Of a stretch of 64,000 bases of DNA, positions 27,615-39,500 are shown piece by piece. The position numbers were made by a program, and so were the translations under genes. The notes under the pieces are model-generated. The model searched no databases and was not told the DNA's origin. It saw nothing but the letters and a program-made list of their open reading frames with translations. This stretch comes from Symbiodinium natans. Taxonomy: Eukaryota; Sar; Dinophyceae; Suessiales; Symbiodiniaceae. The DNA is taken from the NCBI GenBank assembly GCA_905221605.1, contig CAJNDS010002569.1:1-64000 (forward strand). The letters are read 5' to 3'. The first letter of the stretch is position 1. Each line of letters opens with the position of its first letter.

Positions 27615-27712
27615 GGGGGCTTACGAAATAGGGGGCCCCTAAAAGAGATCCCCAGATAGTAGGGTTCCCTTATAATCAGGACCCCAATAAGGTACCCCAT
27701 GTTCGTAAACCC
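27615..27712. mobile_element. Short hairpin element, family 3
   Basis: Begins GGGGGCTTACGAAATAGG and ends CATGTTCGTAAACCC. The interior has AGATAGTAGGGTTCCCTTATAA and GACCCCAATAAGGTACCCC cores, matching the copy at 6028. The outer ends are inverted (CTTACGAA against TTCGTAAA). Confidence 0.55.
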
Positions 27713-27719
27713 TAAACCT

Positions 27720-27903
27720 TAAACCCTAATTAAACCCTATAAACCCTAAACCCTAAACCCTAAACCCTAAACCCTAAAACGCCCTAAACCCTAAAACGCC
27801 CTAAACCCTAAAACGCCCTAAACCCTAAACCCTAAACCCTAAACCCTAAACCCTAAACTCTAAACCCTAAACCCTAAACCCTAAACCCTAAACCCTAAAC
27901 CCT
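27720..27903. repeat. CCCTAAA array with CCCTAAAACG units
   Basis: Three CCCTAAAACG decamers are embedded in otherwise regular heptamers (27770-27815). Confidence 0.95.
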
Positions 27904-28499
27904 TTCGTAAACCCCCATCATACCTTCGTTGCTCTGCAGAGTCTGATGCTGACGATCTGAACGGTATGCTGTCCAATAGCTCCCGTGGATCGACTCCCTG
28001 TCTGCGCGCAGGCTTCAGGGTTTCGGGTTTCGGGTTTCGGGTTTTGTAGGGTTTAGGGTTTATGGTTTGGGGTTTGGTAGGGTTTAGGGTTTAGGGTGTA
28101 GGGTTCAGGGTTTGGTGTTTAGAACAGTTCAGATGAATGCCATGGTATGCAGAGATGCTCACCCCAAGATTGCCCAAACACAAAGCGAACCACAGTTAGC
28201 CGAACTAAGCCCTAAACCCTACAACCTAAACCCTAAACCCTAAACCCTAAACACAAAACCCAATTCAGCCAAGACCTCCTCCCATGACACTGCGCTTCGG
28301 GCGCTGTAACTTGTACATGCATACTTGTCCCTCGACAGTGCAGATGTCGTATTGCTACGCAGACGCCTTGTGAAGGATATGAAGCAGGGTTTATACATTA
28401 CTGTTTTTGGTGAGTGTTGGAGGCTTCTACTCCCCTAGAGGGGCCCCTGGGTTTAGGGTTTAGGGTTTAGGGTTGAGGGTTTAGGGGGCAGAAGTCTGT

Positions 28500-28990
28500 G
28501 GGGGAGTTTTAGAAGACACGGTTTTTTTTGATTCTTGGCCGGCATGGTAAACCCAACAGAGGTGGGAGGGATGTGGTGGGCGGGTTTAGGGTACAGTGTT
28601 CAGGTTCAGGGTTTAAACTTTGGGGTATTGGATTTTGGGTTTAGCTGCGCGGCCCAATCTTGCATTGGGCTGACGCTTCATCTGGGTTCTGAGGACGCGT
28701 GCGTGAGGCAGGTACAGAGTGCTTGGGACCGTTTGCAACATGCAGCTCTCTAAACTCTGATCCCCCTTCTGGGTTCCCGTGGCAACTTATTCGGGTCCAA
28801 CGTTCAGGCCTCTTGTTGGGCAAAAGCTCGGGTGTCCCAAAGGGAGCACAGAGTGTAGAGAGCTCTTCACGTGCCTTTCCGCTGAGCATCTGCCACCCGA
28901 GTGGTGTTCCCGAGGATATTGGGTTTTGGGTCTAGGGTCCAGCACGGAAGGCCGTGTTTGTAGTGAAGTTTTGAGCTATTGCAGTGTCAG
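28500..28990. other. Unique island, no supported gene
   Basis: Overlapping 70-80-codon frames occur on both strands (28535-29006). None has a motif or clear splice partners. Confidence 0.3.
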
Positions 28991-28992
28991 GC

Positions 28993-29200
28993 ACCCTAAA
29001 CCCTAAACCCTAAACCCTAAACCCTAAACCCTAAACCCTAAACCCTAAACCCTAAACCCTAAACCCTAAACCCTAAACCCTAAACCCTAAACCCTAAACC
29101 CGAACACCCGAACACCCGAACACCCGAACACCCGAACACCCGAACACCCGAACACCCGAACACCCGAACACCCGAACACCCGAACACCCGAACACCCGAA
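28993..29200. repeat. CCCTAAA array switching to an 8-bp CCCGAACA array
   Basis: About 15 CCCTAAA units run to 29100, then about 12 homogeneous CCCGAACA octamers to 29200. The change of unit length and sequence is immediate. Confidence 0.97.
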
Positions 29201-29209
29201 AGACCATAG

Positions 29210-29935
29210 AGCGGCATCTCTTAGGGGCGATCTTTCAGGTAGGTTTTCAGCTGAAGCTACGGGGAAGGCTTGACAAAGCTCGGGCTGAAAGAGCCTTAGC
29301 CCTAGCTTTCAGGCAATTAGTTTTTAAGGTTTTGCGTGTTCAGGGGTGTAGGCGTGTAGGTTTAGAGAAGCCTTAAAGCCGCAAGGCCTGAACCCCAAGC
29401 CCCGTAATCAGTAGCTTGTGTTCATGGCCGGTTTTCGGGGTTGATGCGGTCAGGGTCCCCCATGGGCTTGTCAAGCCCAGTCTGGCCTTTTTGTTCGTAG
29501 GGTCCCCCCCCCCCCCCCCCCTAAGTCCCTGCTTGTGTGAGGACGTCAGCAGATGATATCAGCTTGAGATCATCCCAAGCTTTGAATGCACAGTGTGTCC
29601 CATGGTTGCGACCTGATGCTATAAGCCACACCACATACCTATCTCACATACTGCTCTTAATTCAGCTGTGGAGAAAAAAAAGTGCGCCGATCTGTGTTCT
29701 GCTCAGAGATATGAAGGAATCATCCTGCTCCCATATTGGCCTTAGGAATCAGGCTGATAATATAGAGGCCTGAAGAGTTGGACTAGGCTTTTGGGGGTTA
29801 TGGTACTGTAAGTACAAAGGGACCGTAAGGGAATATTATGAGTAATTATTCCGACCCCCAGATTACCCACTTCCGTAACAATGCGGAGAGAAGCAAGTGA
29901 TCACAACGAAGCTGAGACGCCATTCATTCGTCTAG
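29210..29935. other. Unique island without telomere-like repeats
   Basis: Contains a poly-C run (29506-29521) and a 78-codon plus-strand frame (29537-29773) of unknown character. A GGTACTGTAAGTAC / CCGTAACA stretch at 29800-29880 may be a decayed hairpin element. Confidence 0.3.
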
Positions 29936-30086
29936 CATCAAGGCCAACGCAGCAGGAACATTCTCCGAAGCAACAACGAAAGATGCGGGTGGACGGAAAG
30001 AGACAGCGAAATACGTGTACCAACGGCAAGTTATTGCTGAAGCCACAAATCAACCAGAACACGATCGACACTGCAAAACGATCTGA
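29936..30086 (+). CDS. Weak candidate terminal exon
   Basis: After TCTAG one frame reads KANAAGTFSEATTKDAGG and continues about 50 codons to TGA at 30084, with a natural purine-first codon pattern. A second overlapping frame (29881-30093) is also open. No family recognised. Confidence 0.25.
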
Positions 30087-30312
30087 AGACTGAAGTAGTG
30101 AAGGTATCTGGAGAATTCCATTTTGTTAGCCGAAGCATGCAGTGATACAGGACCAAAACAAAAGCAGGAAATATTCTCTTGAATAGTTCAGATGTTGAGG
30201 AGTACATTGTCTGTTTCCAATCCATTGACGTCTTCATTTGCTAGCGCAAAAGGCAAAAAGAGCCAGACTTGGAGGAACCGCATTGAACAAACAAAAACAC
30301 TAACAGTCATGG

Positions 30313-30413
30313 TTTGGGATGTTCCCCCTTATACTAACCGGTCTGAATAGGGATGATTGTACCCCCTATATCATCCCTATTCAGGACTGTTAGTATAGGG
30401 GGGAACATCCCAA
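30313..30413. mobile_element. 101-bp hairpin element, family 2
   Basis: TTTGGGATGTTCCCCCTTATACTAAC at the left pairs with GTTAGTATAGGGGGGAACATCCCAA at the right. The middle CCTATATCATCCCTATTCAG is related to the other copies. Confidence 0.8.
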
Positions 30414-30980
30414 GTTATGGTTGTTACAAGAGGAAGAATCACAAGGCGTAGCGAATCGTTTGCGACTGTCTAGAACGTTGGTGGCGTGAAAACATGTCGG
30501 GAAGCTTGATAGATCCGGAATGAACGTTGCTTGATCCCTCTGCTTTGTGTATCACGGCCCAGTTGAGGAGGTTCCTATGCAAAGACATAGAAACCGCGAA
30601 GCCCTCAAGCCAACAGCCCTGAAACCACGCCAGCACCGCGGTGCTCCAAAATCCTAGCGACGGCTTGCAGGGAACACGCTGGTTGGCAAAATAGGAACCG
30701 AGGTTTGAGAGAATTTTGCATGCTCCCGGGGGCGGTTTTGCAGTTGAGAGTTTAGGGTTCAGGGTTAGGGTTAAGGGTTCCTCGGGGGATGTTGAAGCTT
30801 GATTGGATGTTGTGCTCTGGGCTGCAAATCTTCGTACTCCCAAAGTACATCTGACGTCTGAGGATATGACTTCCCGCTGGCGCACCAAGCGACTTGGTTG
30901 TACAATCCGAGCAGTGTAGGGGGTCTCAGGCTATACGGCATCAGGCACAGCATGCAAGAGCCGCAGCGGACCCCTACAGG
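30414..30980. other. Unique island, minus-strand ORF of uncertain status
   Basis: A 149-codon minus-strand frame (30439-30888) crosses the island. It includes a stretch encoded by telomere-like repeat (TLNPKL), has no domain, and is not called as a gene. Confidence 0.3.
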
Positions 30981-31429
30981 CCCAAAAGCTCCGAAACCCT
31001 AAACCCTAAACCCTAAACCCTAAACCCTAAACCCTAATCCCTAAACCCCCTAAACCCTAAACACTGAATCCTTAACCTTAAACCCTTAGGAGTTTTAGGG
31101 TTCAGGGTTGTTTGTGTTCCCGTGGTGTAGAGGTGTAGGATGAGCAAAGCCTGCGGTCCAATGACCCCCCTCCCCTTGAACGCCAGAAACCACAATCCCT
31201 GCCCCCCCGTTTCCCCCTCCCCCCCCTCCCCCCCCAAACCAAAAAAGAGGTGCAGCAACCTGGAATCAGAGCGTAAGCCTGGAATTCCTGAACCGTAAGT
31301 GCTGCCTCTTGAAGGGCCCAGAGTGTCCTGAGGGGTTGAGGGCTTGGGGTTTGGGAATTTCAGCTGTGGGCAAGTTTAGGGTTTAGGATTTAGGGCTGAG
31401 GGCTGAGGGCTTAGGATTTAGGAGAGTTT

Positions 31430-31498
31430 AGGGTTTAGGGTTTAGGGTTCAGGGTTTAGGGTTTAGGGTTTAGGGTTCAGGGTTTAGGGTTTAGGGGT
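31430..31498. repeat. TTTAGGG array
   Basis: About nine heptamers with CAGGG variants, just before the exon candidate at 31515. Confidence 0.9.
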
Positions 31499-31514
31499 GC
31501 TTCTTTCATCTGCA

Positions 31515-31553
31515 CAGCAGGAGTGCGTCGATTGGGCCAAGGACCTGTCCGGA
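31515..31553 (+). CDS. Weak small-exon candidate
   Basis: CACAGCAG precedes a frame reading ECVDWAKDLSGVAR, with TTTAGGG arrays on the 5' side. The size fits the small exons of the cold-shock genes, but there is no domain match. Confidence 0.2.
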
Positions 31554-31639
31554 GTGGCCAGGGCTTGTGGCTTTGTTCTCGGTCAGCCCCTTGGGGCTCT
31601 ATTGTAGAGATATTCGGGTTTACATGGTTTAGGGTTTAG

Positions 31640-32110
31640 GGTTTAGGGTTTAGATTAAAGTCGAGTGTGCACAATTTTCTTCACCACCCCCCCCCCCCCC
31701 CTCTTGGGGTTGGGGGTGCGGGGGAAGTGTCTTCCGACCGTGTGCAAGCCTGTGGGGTTTGTGCAAGGGCTTCGCTAGAAGGAAGTCCGAAGAACTCACA
31801 GAAACAGCCTGAAACCCCGAAGGATAGGTGCGGCCCAAGCTTTGCAAAGCTCTCGTTCCCCCCCCTCTCCCCCAAGACCATTTTTGTTTCCATGGCCTGG
31901 TAGCGGAGGCAGGGAGAAGAAAACCATGAATTCTTGCGGGGGCTTAGAGGCTTTAGAGGGTCCAAGGTTTCAGGGCTTGGGGTCTTGCGTCCAAATTTTC
32001 AAGGGTATGCCTGTGGTAGGCTTCCTCCACGTCCGGCCAGGACATCCGGCAATCAGCAATCTCGACTGCTCCGTCTGGGCTGCAGGACAGAGCTCAGAAT
32101 ATGGGTGCCC
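31640..32110. other. Unique island with poly-C, no supported gene
   Basis: Frames on both strands up to 98 codons, none with a motif. A C-run at 31686-31701 distorts composition. Confidence 0.3.
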
Positions 32111-32567
32111 TTTTGGTGGTTTAGGGTTTAGGGTTTAGGGTTTAGGGTTTAGGGCTTAGGGCTTAGGGTTTAGGGTTTAGGGTGCAGGGCTCGGGGTTTG
32201 AAGTTTAGGATTTGGGTCTTGGGGTCCGACATGTAAAGCTCCATTGCCATCCCGGGACAGACTACCACGACCTTGGCATCATATTGCGGAGGGGGGAGGG
32301 CGTTCATATCCCCAAACCCAAAGCCCCAAAGTCCAAAGCCCAAAGCCCAAAGCCCAAACCCCAAGCCCCAAACCCCAAACCCCAAACCCAACCCCCAAGC
32401 CCCAAACCCGAAACCCCAAGCCCCAAACCCCTAACTTCCCCCCCAAGCCTCCCACAACCCTAAAGCCTAAAGCCTAAACCCTAAACCCTAAACCCTACAA
32501 CCCTGATGGTCAGGCCTCCCCTTCGGCCGTCACGGTGCCAGGATCCCAGCATACTTTAGGGGCACCC

Positions 32568-32780
32568 CTAAACCCTAAACCCTAAACCCTGAATCCTAAA
32601 CCGTAAACCCTAAACCCTAAATCCTAAACCCTAAACCCTAAACCCTAAACCCTAAATCCTAAACCCTAACTCCTAAACCCTAAATCCTAAACCCTACATC
32701 CTAAACCCTAAATCCTAAACCCTAAATCCTAAACCCTAAACCCTAAATCCTAAACCCTAAACCCTAAATCCCTAAACCAT
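32568..32780. repeat. CCCTAAA array with many TCCTAAA variants
   Basis: CCCTAAA and TCCTAAA units alternate as dimers between about 32620 and 32770, a higher-order 14-bp pattern. Confidence 0.95.
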
Positions 32781-33254
32781 AAGGATCTACAAGGGCCCCT
32801 CTGAGAGGGAATTCTGGACAAGCCATGTTTGTAGAATCCTTGTTCTGCGATGTTTTGGGCCCCTATCATGCATTCGGCATGGCTACGTACTTCTTGGCGC
32901 CCTTCTTTGTGCGTTGGAAGCAGGGTTTAAGGGTTTACGGGTTTAGGGGGTTTCGGAGATTAGGTTCTTAGGCACCCAAGACCCTAAACCCCTAAACCTC
33001 AGTTTTTTGGGTTTCAGTAGGGGGGTTAGGTATCCAAAACCCAAAACCCAAAACCTGAGCCACTCGCCCGTCTTCAGAATCTGTGCAGGGAACCCTCGGT
33101 CTTTTGGCTCCTTTAGGGTTTAGGGTTTAGGGTTTAGGGTTTAGGGTTTAGGGTTTGGGGTTTAGGGTCTAAGGTTGAGGGTTTCGGGTTGAGGGTTTAG
33201 GAGTTTCAGGGGTTTGCAGGAGACATGAGCGGGGATTTGTGTGCTCCTAACCCC

Positions 33255-33418
33255 CAAACCCGAAACCCGAAACCCGAAACCCGAAACCCGAGACCCTACA
33301 CCCTAAACCCTAAACCCTAAACCCTAAACCCTAAACCCTAAACCCTAAACCCTAAACCCTAAACCCTAAACCCCAAACCCCAAACCCTAAACCCTAAACC
33401 CTAAACCCTAAACCCTCA
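33255..33418. repeat. CCCGAAA block then CCCTAAA array
   Basis: Five CCCGAAA units precede about 16 CCCTAAA or CCCCAAA units, another abrupt variant switch. Confidence 0.95.
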
Positions 33419-33551
33419 CAGCACAGCCGAGGCGCAGGAGATCGCGGCAGCCGCGCCCGACTGCGGAGGCCCCCAAGCCCTAGGCCCCAGGCCCTGCACA
33501 GCGAGGCATCTCTGACGCTCGATAGCCCTCGAAAAGCCCTAAACATTCCTG

Positions 33552-33690
33552 GGGTTTAGGGTTTAGGGTTTAGGGTTTAGGGTTTAGGGTTTAGGGTTTA
33601 GGGTTTAGGGTTTAGGGGGTTTAGGGGGTTTAGGGGGTTTAGGGTTTAGGGTTTAGGGTTTAGGGTTTAGGGGTTAGGGTATAGGGTTTC
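33552..33690. repeat. TTTAGGG array with GGGTTTAGG 8-bp units
   Basis: G-rich orientation, about 130 bp after an array of the opposite orientation. Three GGGGTTTA octamers lie in the middle. Confidence 0.95.
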
Positions 33691-34544
33691 GGGGTTAGGG
33701 TATAGGGTTTCCTGGGATTATGGTTTCATCTCGGTTTTGCCCTAAGGGAGGTCAACCCAAGTCCCTTCTGAAAAAGCGGCCCTAGTTCGATTGTGACCAC
33801 CCCTCCACCTGCAAGAAAGCTGGGCGGCTGGTCGTTCTTAATCTGGACTTGGGGAATTGAAGAGCTAGGCACCTTCCACCCTATAGAAAGCGCTTGAAAG
33901 GATGCAAACACAAAGAGCCTAAGGGTTTAGAGTTTAAGGTTTAGGGGAACTCCTAAGTGATTTGGAACAAGCCCAGATTCTGTGTATGGTTGAGAGAGGC
34001 GACAGCTTCGTGCGCTGGCGCTCGAGGGTGAAGGGTTAGGAGAGATGTTAAGCAACCATTTAGGGTTTAGGGTTTAGGGCTTAGGATTTAGGGCTTAGGG
34101 TTTAGGGTTTCGGGTGTAGGGCTTCGGGTTCAGGGCGCATATCATCCCAAAAAAAATCAACATGAGGCCAGGACCGGTCTAATCGCGGGGGTTGACTAAT
34201 CGGACGGGCGGGCATTTTCGGGGGGTGGACCGGTCTAATCCGGGGGGTTTATTAATACCGTTCAAACATTAGGGTTTAGGGTTTAGGGTTTGGGTTTAGG
34301 GCTTAGGGCTTAGGGTTTAGGGTATAGGATTTAGGGGCTTGTGGGCCCAAACTCAAGTTGTCTTCTGTGTAAGCCCCTATAACCCCTAACTCGAAACTCT
34401 AAACCCTAAACCCTAGACTCGAAACTCGAAACTCGAAACCCCTAAACCCTAAACCCTAAACCCTAAACCCTGCTTTTCGGCATTGCACATGCCAGGCCCG
34501 GCACTTCGGAGGTGTGCCTGGAGGTTGGGGCTCGTTTGGGTTTA

Positions 34545-34615
34545 GGGTTTAAGGGTTTAGGGTTTAGGGTTTAGGGTTTAGGGTTTAGGGTTTAGGGTTT
34601 AGGGTTTAGGGTGCA
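34545..34615. repeat. TTTAGGG array
   Basis: About ten heptamers in G-rich orientation. Confidence 0.95.
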
Positions 34616-34677
34616 GGGATTGAGACGGGTTTCGCGACCTGATGGTAAGGGCATCCTGGGGATCTATTGAACCTCAA

Positions 34678-34800
34678 ACCCTGAACCCTAAAACCCTAAA
34701 ACCCTAAATCCCTAAAACCCAAAAAACCCAAAAACCCTAAAACCCCAAAACCCTAAAACCCTAAAACCCTAACACCCTAAAACCCTAAACCCTAAACCTT
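34678..34800. repeat. 8-bp CCCTAAAA array
   Basis: Mostly octamers CCCTAAAA with small variants. A similar block lies at 38146-38225. Confidence 0.9.
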
Positions 34801-35621
34801 AAACTGCAAAAGTCGGAGATTCTGTTTGGGGTTGGAGCAGGCAAGCGCCTCATGGTCCTGGCAGTTAAGGGTCTTGAGGGTGCGTTATTGAGGAGTCTTG
34901 CTTAGGTTTCAGGGTTCAGGTTTAGGGTTTTAGGGTTCAGGGTTTAGGGTTTAGGGGGGTTCAGCGCTTTTCAGGGACATCAGGGTCTACTAGTTGGGAT
35001 ATCGTGGAGGGCAGCCTGCGCGTAGTGAGAACGGGAAATTCGAGACCTCGCAGTGTCTTCGAGGCGACTGTACATTCGCTGTGGCTGAGAGCGTTGTTTT
35101 TTTGTAAACCCTAAACAACCCTAAACCCTTAAACCATAGGGTAGTTTATGTGTAGGCATTTAGGTCTACAAGGGGATCTTTTTTGAACTAGTTTCTCCAT
35201 AGTTTGCCTGACTCCTTCGCCCTTGGCCCACCAGCTGGGAACTGAGAAATGTTGAGTTGCCCGTGGTATGATGAAAAGAAGTCCAGAAGCCGATCGCCCC
35301 AAGCAAATCCCGAAGTGGACCCCCAAGCCCGAACCCCCGCAAGCCCGATGCCCGGCCTGTCACCAAGTAGCTGGCAGTTGGCTTCAATTGCCACTTCAAC
35401 TACAAGGACTCTTTTATGGGGTTTAGGGTTTAGGGTTTAGAGTTTAGGGTTTAGGGTAAACCACCCTGCCCCCCCGGCTCGACCCCCGAGGTGAACCCCT
35501 TAGCCTTGGACCTAAACACGGAGCTCTGAGCCATTCTCCTCTAGGTTCTGAGGTTAGGGTCTCTTAGGATTCAGGGCCTACAAGGCTTATAGGGTTTAAG
35601 GCCTTAGGGTATAGGGTGTAG

Positions 35622-35665
35622 ACAAGCGCCATGGAATACAGTGGCGTGGTGAAGTCGTTCAACCC
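35622..35665 (+). CDS. CSD exon 1 (domain 1, strand 1), possible first exon
   Basis: Follows GGGTGTAG and reads MEYSGVVKSFN from ATG 35631. Ending before GATGAC (a GA donor) leaves phase 2, which the next exon restores exactly to give NPKGWGFI. The AG just upstream could be a cis acceptor or a spliced-leader acceptor. Confidence 0.7.
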
Positions 35666-36413
35666 GATGACGCCCGGCGCAGGGGACAGACAGATTGATG
35701 GTTTAAGTTTGCAACCCTCAACCCCAAGCCCACAACCCCGAAAACCCTAAACCCGTTCAGCTAAACCTTGAACCCTGAACCCTGAACCCTGAACCCTGAA
35801 CCCTGAACCCTGAACCCTGAACCCTAAACCCTAAACCCTAAACTCTTCGGGTGGTTGAGAGCCCGAGGCCCCCAGTGTTTATTGGGTTTGGGGGGCCTCC
35901 CGCCACCCCCGAGTCCTCATCAGCGTGTGTGCGTGCCATAAAGAAAGTTGTGGCGCGTGCCGCTCATGCGTCTTCTGACATGACGCCATGGGTCATGGAC
36001 CCTAGACCTTAAGCCCTAAACCTTAAACCCTAAACCCTAAACCCTAAACCCTAAACCCTAAACCCCAAACCCTAAACCCGAAACCCTAAACCCCAAACCC
36101 TAAACCCTAAACCCTAAACCTTCAACCGGGGGGTGTAGGGGCTGAGAAAACGCACAGCCCACGCGTGTCGGCATGCTCAGGAAGGGTTGGGGCTTCATCA
36201 CCAGTGAGGAGGCAGGAGGCGGGCGCCGTTCTCTGGTAAGGGCTGCCTTGCTACGGGCCGAAGAAGGTTAAGGATAAGTGTTTTCAGTGGGTTTAGGTTT
36301 AGGGTTTAGGGAGGATGGTTCTGGTGCCCTTGCCAAGGCTGACTCTAGGCGATGTCTTCAGAAGCCTAGATGCGTTCCACTCCACAAGGCCCCTAAAACT
36401 TAGTAGGAATATG

Positions 36414-36505
<92 letters not shown>

Positions 36506-39500
36506 CTTCGCAGAAAAAGCGTAAACCCGAGGCCCTCTCCTCCCCCCCCCCCCCCCCCCCCCTGGCCCCCGTGCAGTCGAGCCATGCTGTCTCCATGTGC
36601 CCGTGTAAGATGGCACCTTCATGTATCTTGGAATCTTAATTCATACGGGGGTTTACGATATGAGGGGTACCTTGTTGAGGTCCTTCTGGTAAGGGGATCC
36701 TACTCTTGGGGGTAAATCCTAGGCGTCCCCGGTTCTCGTAAACCTCTATATAGGCGGCCTGGATGAAGGGCCCTTAACCCTAAACCCTAAACCCCAAACC
36801 CGAAACCCCAAACCCGAAACCCCAAACCCTGAACCCTAAACCCTAAACCCTAAACCCTAAACCTACACCCATATAGGCTACTGGGGATGAAGGGATTTGG
36901 GTTGAGGGGTTTAGGATAGAGGCTAAACCCTAAACCCTAAACCCTAAACCCTAAACCCTAAACCCTAAACCCTAAACCCTAAACCCTAAACCCTAAACCC
37001 TTAAGTTGACCGCTGTGGGTCCTGGAGGAGATCTGCTGCTGCTCAAGACGGAGCTGGGTGGGTACTGCGCCAGCCAGGGGGACCAGGTCCCTTGCGATTG
37101 CGTTCAGGGTTTAGGGTTCAGGGTTTAGGGTTTAGGGTTCAGGGTTTAGGGTTCAGGGTTTAGGGTTTAGGGTTTAGGGTTTAGGGTTTAGGGTTTGGGT
37201 GCTTAGCGGGCCTCAAGAGGTTCGAGGATTTTGGTGGTAGGGTTTGCAGCGATTTCTTGTCTTTGCTGTGAATCAGCAGAACGCAACTTTTGCAGGATGA
37301 TACCTAGCGACTTCGTGGTGAACAGACAGTCTTGTTCTTCGGAGCCCCTCTAAACCTCCAAGCCCTAAGCCAAACCCTAAATCCTGAACCCTGAACCCTA
37401 AACCCTAAACCCTAAACCCTGAACCCTAAACCCTAAACCCTAAACCCTAAACCCTAAACCCTAAACCCTAAAGCCTAAACCCTAAACCCTAAACCCTAAA
37501 CCCTAAACCCTGAACCCTGAACCCTGAACCCTAAGTCCTACAGTTCTTCGGTAGGTGTCCTTCACTGTCCGGGAGACGCCGAAGGGGCTCCAGGCGGCTG
37601 GCGTCAAGGTCATCTCGTCCCAGGCGTGGACAAGTAGGGGTTTGGGGTTCAGGGTTTAGGGTTTGGGGTTTAGGGTTTAGGGTTTAGGGTTTAGGGTAAT
37701 CCCAAAACCCACCCAAAACCCGAAAGCTCTAAAACCCCACACAAGCCTCAAGCCCTAACCCGAAACCCCAGATGCACCCCCAAGCCCTTACCCTAAACCC
37801 TAAACCCTAAACCCTAAACCCTAAACCCTAAACCCTAAACCCTAAACCCTAAACCCTAAACCCTAAGCCCTTAAACCCGGACTTTTGGGTTTGAAGCGTG
37901 TAGCTTCCTGCTGCGGTTGAATTTCTTCATTTTCCTCGTAAAGCAAGGTGTACTAAACCAAAAACCCGAAGCCTTAAACCCTAAACCCTACACCCTACAC
38001 CCTACACCCTAAACCCTAAACCCTAAGGTCTAAACCCTAAACCCTAAGCCCGAAACCCTAAACCCTAAGCCCGAGGTTGCAAACTGTGGACTGGTGACTT
38101 GAGTTGCCCTGAGCCCTGAGCCCTAAATACCATGCAAAGCCCCTAAACCCTAAAACCCTAAAACCCTAAAACCCTAAAACCCTAAACCCTAAAACCCTAA
38201 AACCCCAGAACCCTAAAACCCTTAAACCCCTAAACCCCTAAACCCCTAAACCCCTAAGCCCCCAAACCCCTAAGCCGCAGACCCCCACACCCCGAAACCC
38301 CAAGAGGATGGAACCTACAACTTCTTCGGGGTCGTGAAGTCCTTCAACATGGACAAGGCAGGTCACTGTCGCAAGGAGTACCCTGGTCCATCGCCCTCAG
38401 CAGGTTTAGAGTTTGGGGGCTGTGGTTTTGGGGTTTGGGCTTTGGGGCTTGGGGTTTGCGGTTTGAGGTTTGGGGCTTTGGGGTTTTGGGGTTTGGGGTT
38501 TGGTTGCGAGTGAGCAATTTCTTTTGGCGTCTTGGAGCTGCTGTGGTGAGTTGCTGGTTTGTTTGTTGAGGTGCCCTGCACGCTGCAGAATAAGTTATAA
38601 GCGGACAGACAAGACAAGACAGGTCTGGGAGCTGAGGGTTTAAGTCCGTGTGAGCCGAGGCACTCTCCAAACCCCTGAACCCTAAACCCTAAATTCGCAA
38701 ACATACGAAGCATCCCGCAGCCCTAGACCCCAAACCCTAAACCCTTCTCCCTGAACTTCGGCCTTAGGGTTTAGGAGTTTAGGGTTCCCTTATATTGCCT
38801 TGATCACATGGAAGAATATATTCGTGATTTTTAGGTGTAGGGTTTTGTAGAGTCGGTTCCGACCTAGAAAATGGTGGTTTCTTTTAGGTGCTTGCAAGCC
38901 GTCTAGGTAGGTTTGTGGGACTTTTTTGTATCTACCCTTGCTGGGTCGAAGAGTACCTTCCTGGGGAGTACTGTCAAAGACCTTCAAACGGAAAAAAAAT
39001 GCCAGCTGCCAGGGCTTCGGCTTCCTTGGTTGCGATGCCGCAACGAACATCTTTGGCAAGGACGTCTTCGTCCTGAGGCGCAGCCACATGTCTCACGTGC
39101 CGGTAGGGTGATCAGCTGGTGGGCCGCTGTACTTAGGGTTTAGGGTGTAAGGCTTAGGGTTGAGGGACAGAATGGAAGTCCGCTGTTTGCAGAATCTGCA
39201 CCGGCATCATGGACCTCGAAACCTTGGTTTCCAATCCGAACGCAACGCCCCTGAACCCTAAGCCCCCAAACCCAAACCCCAAACCCCAAACCCAAACCTC
39301 AAAACCCAAAATCCAAAATCCAAACCCCAAAAAACAAAGCCCTTGTTTGTTGTGAGGAGCCAGGTCCCACAGGGGATGATCGCCACTGGTGCCCAAGTGC
39401 AGTTCAAGGCGGGGCTTCTTTGGTTGTGGAGTAATGGTTGGTTTAGGGTTTAGGATTTAGGGTTTAGGGTTTAGGGTTTAGGGTTTAGGGTTTAGGGTTC

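Noticed and set aside
29099-29200. CRISPR-like direct repeats
   Set aside because: The 8-bp units are contiguous, with no spacers; this is a simple tandem array.
37311-37340. Possible cold-shock exon (MIPSDFVVNRQS) between exons 3 and 4
   Set aside because: In the phase required by exon 3 it starts with an in-frame stop; direct joining of 37086 to 37555 completes the domain.
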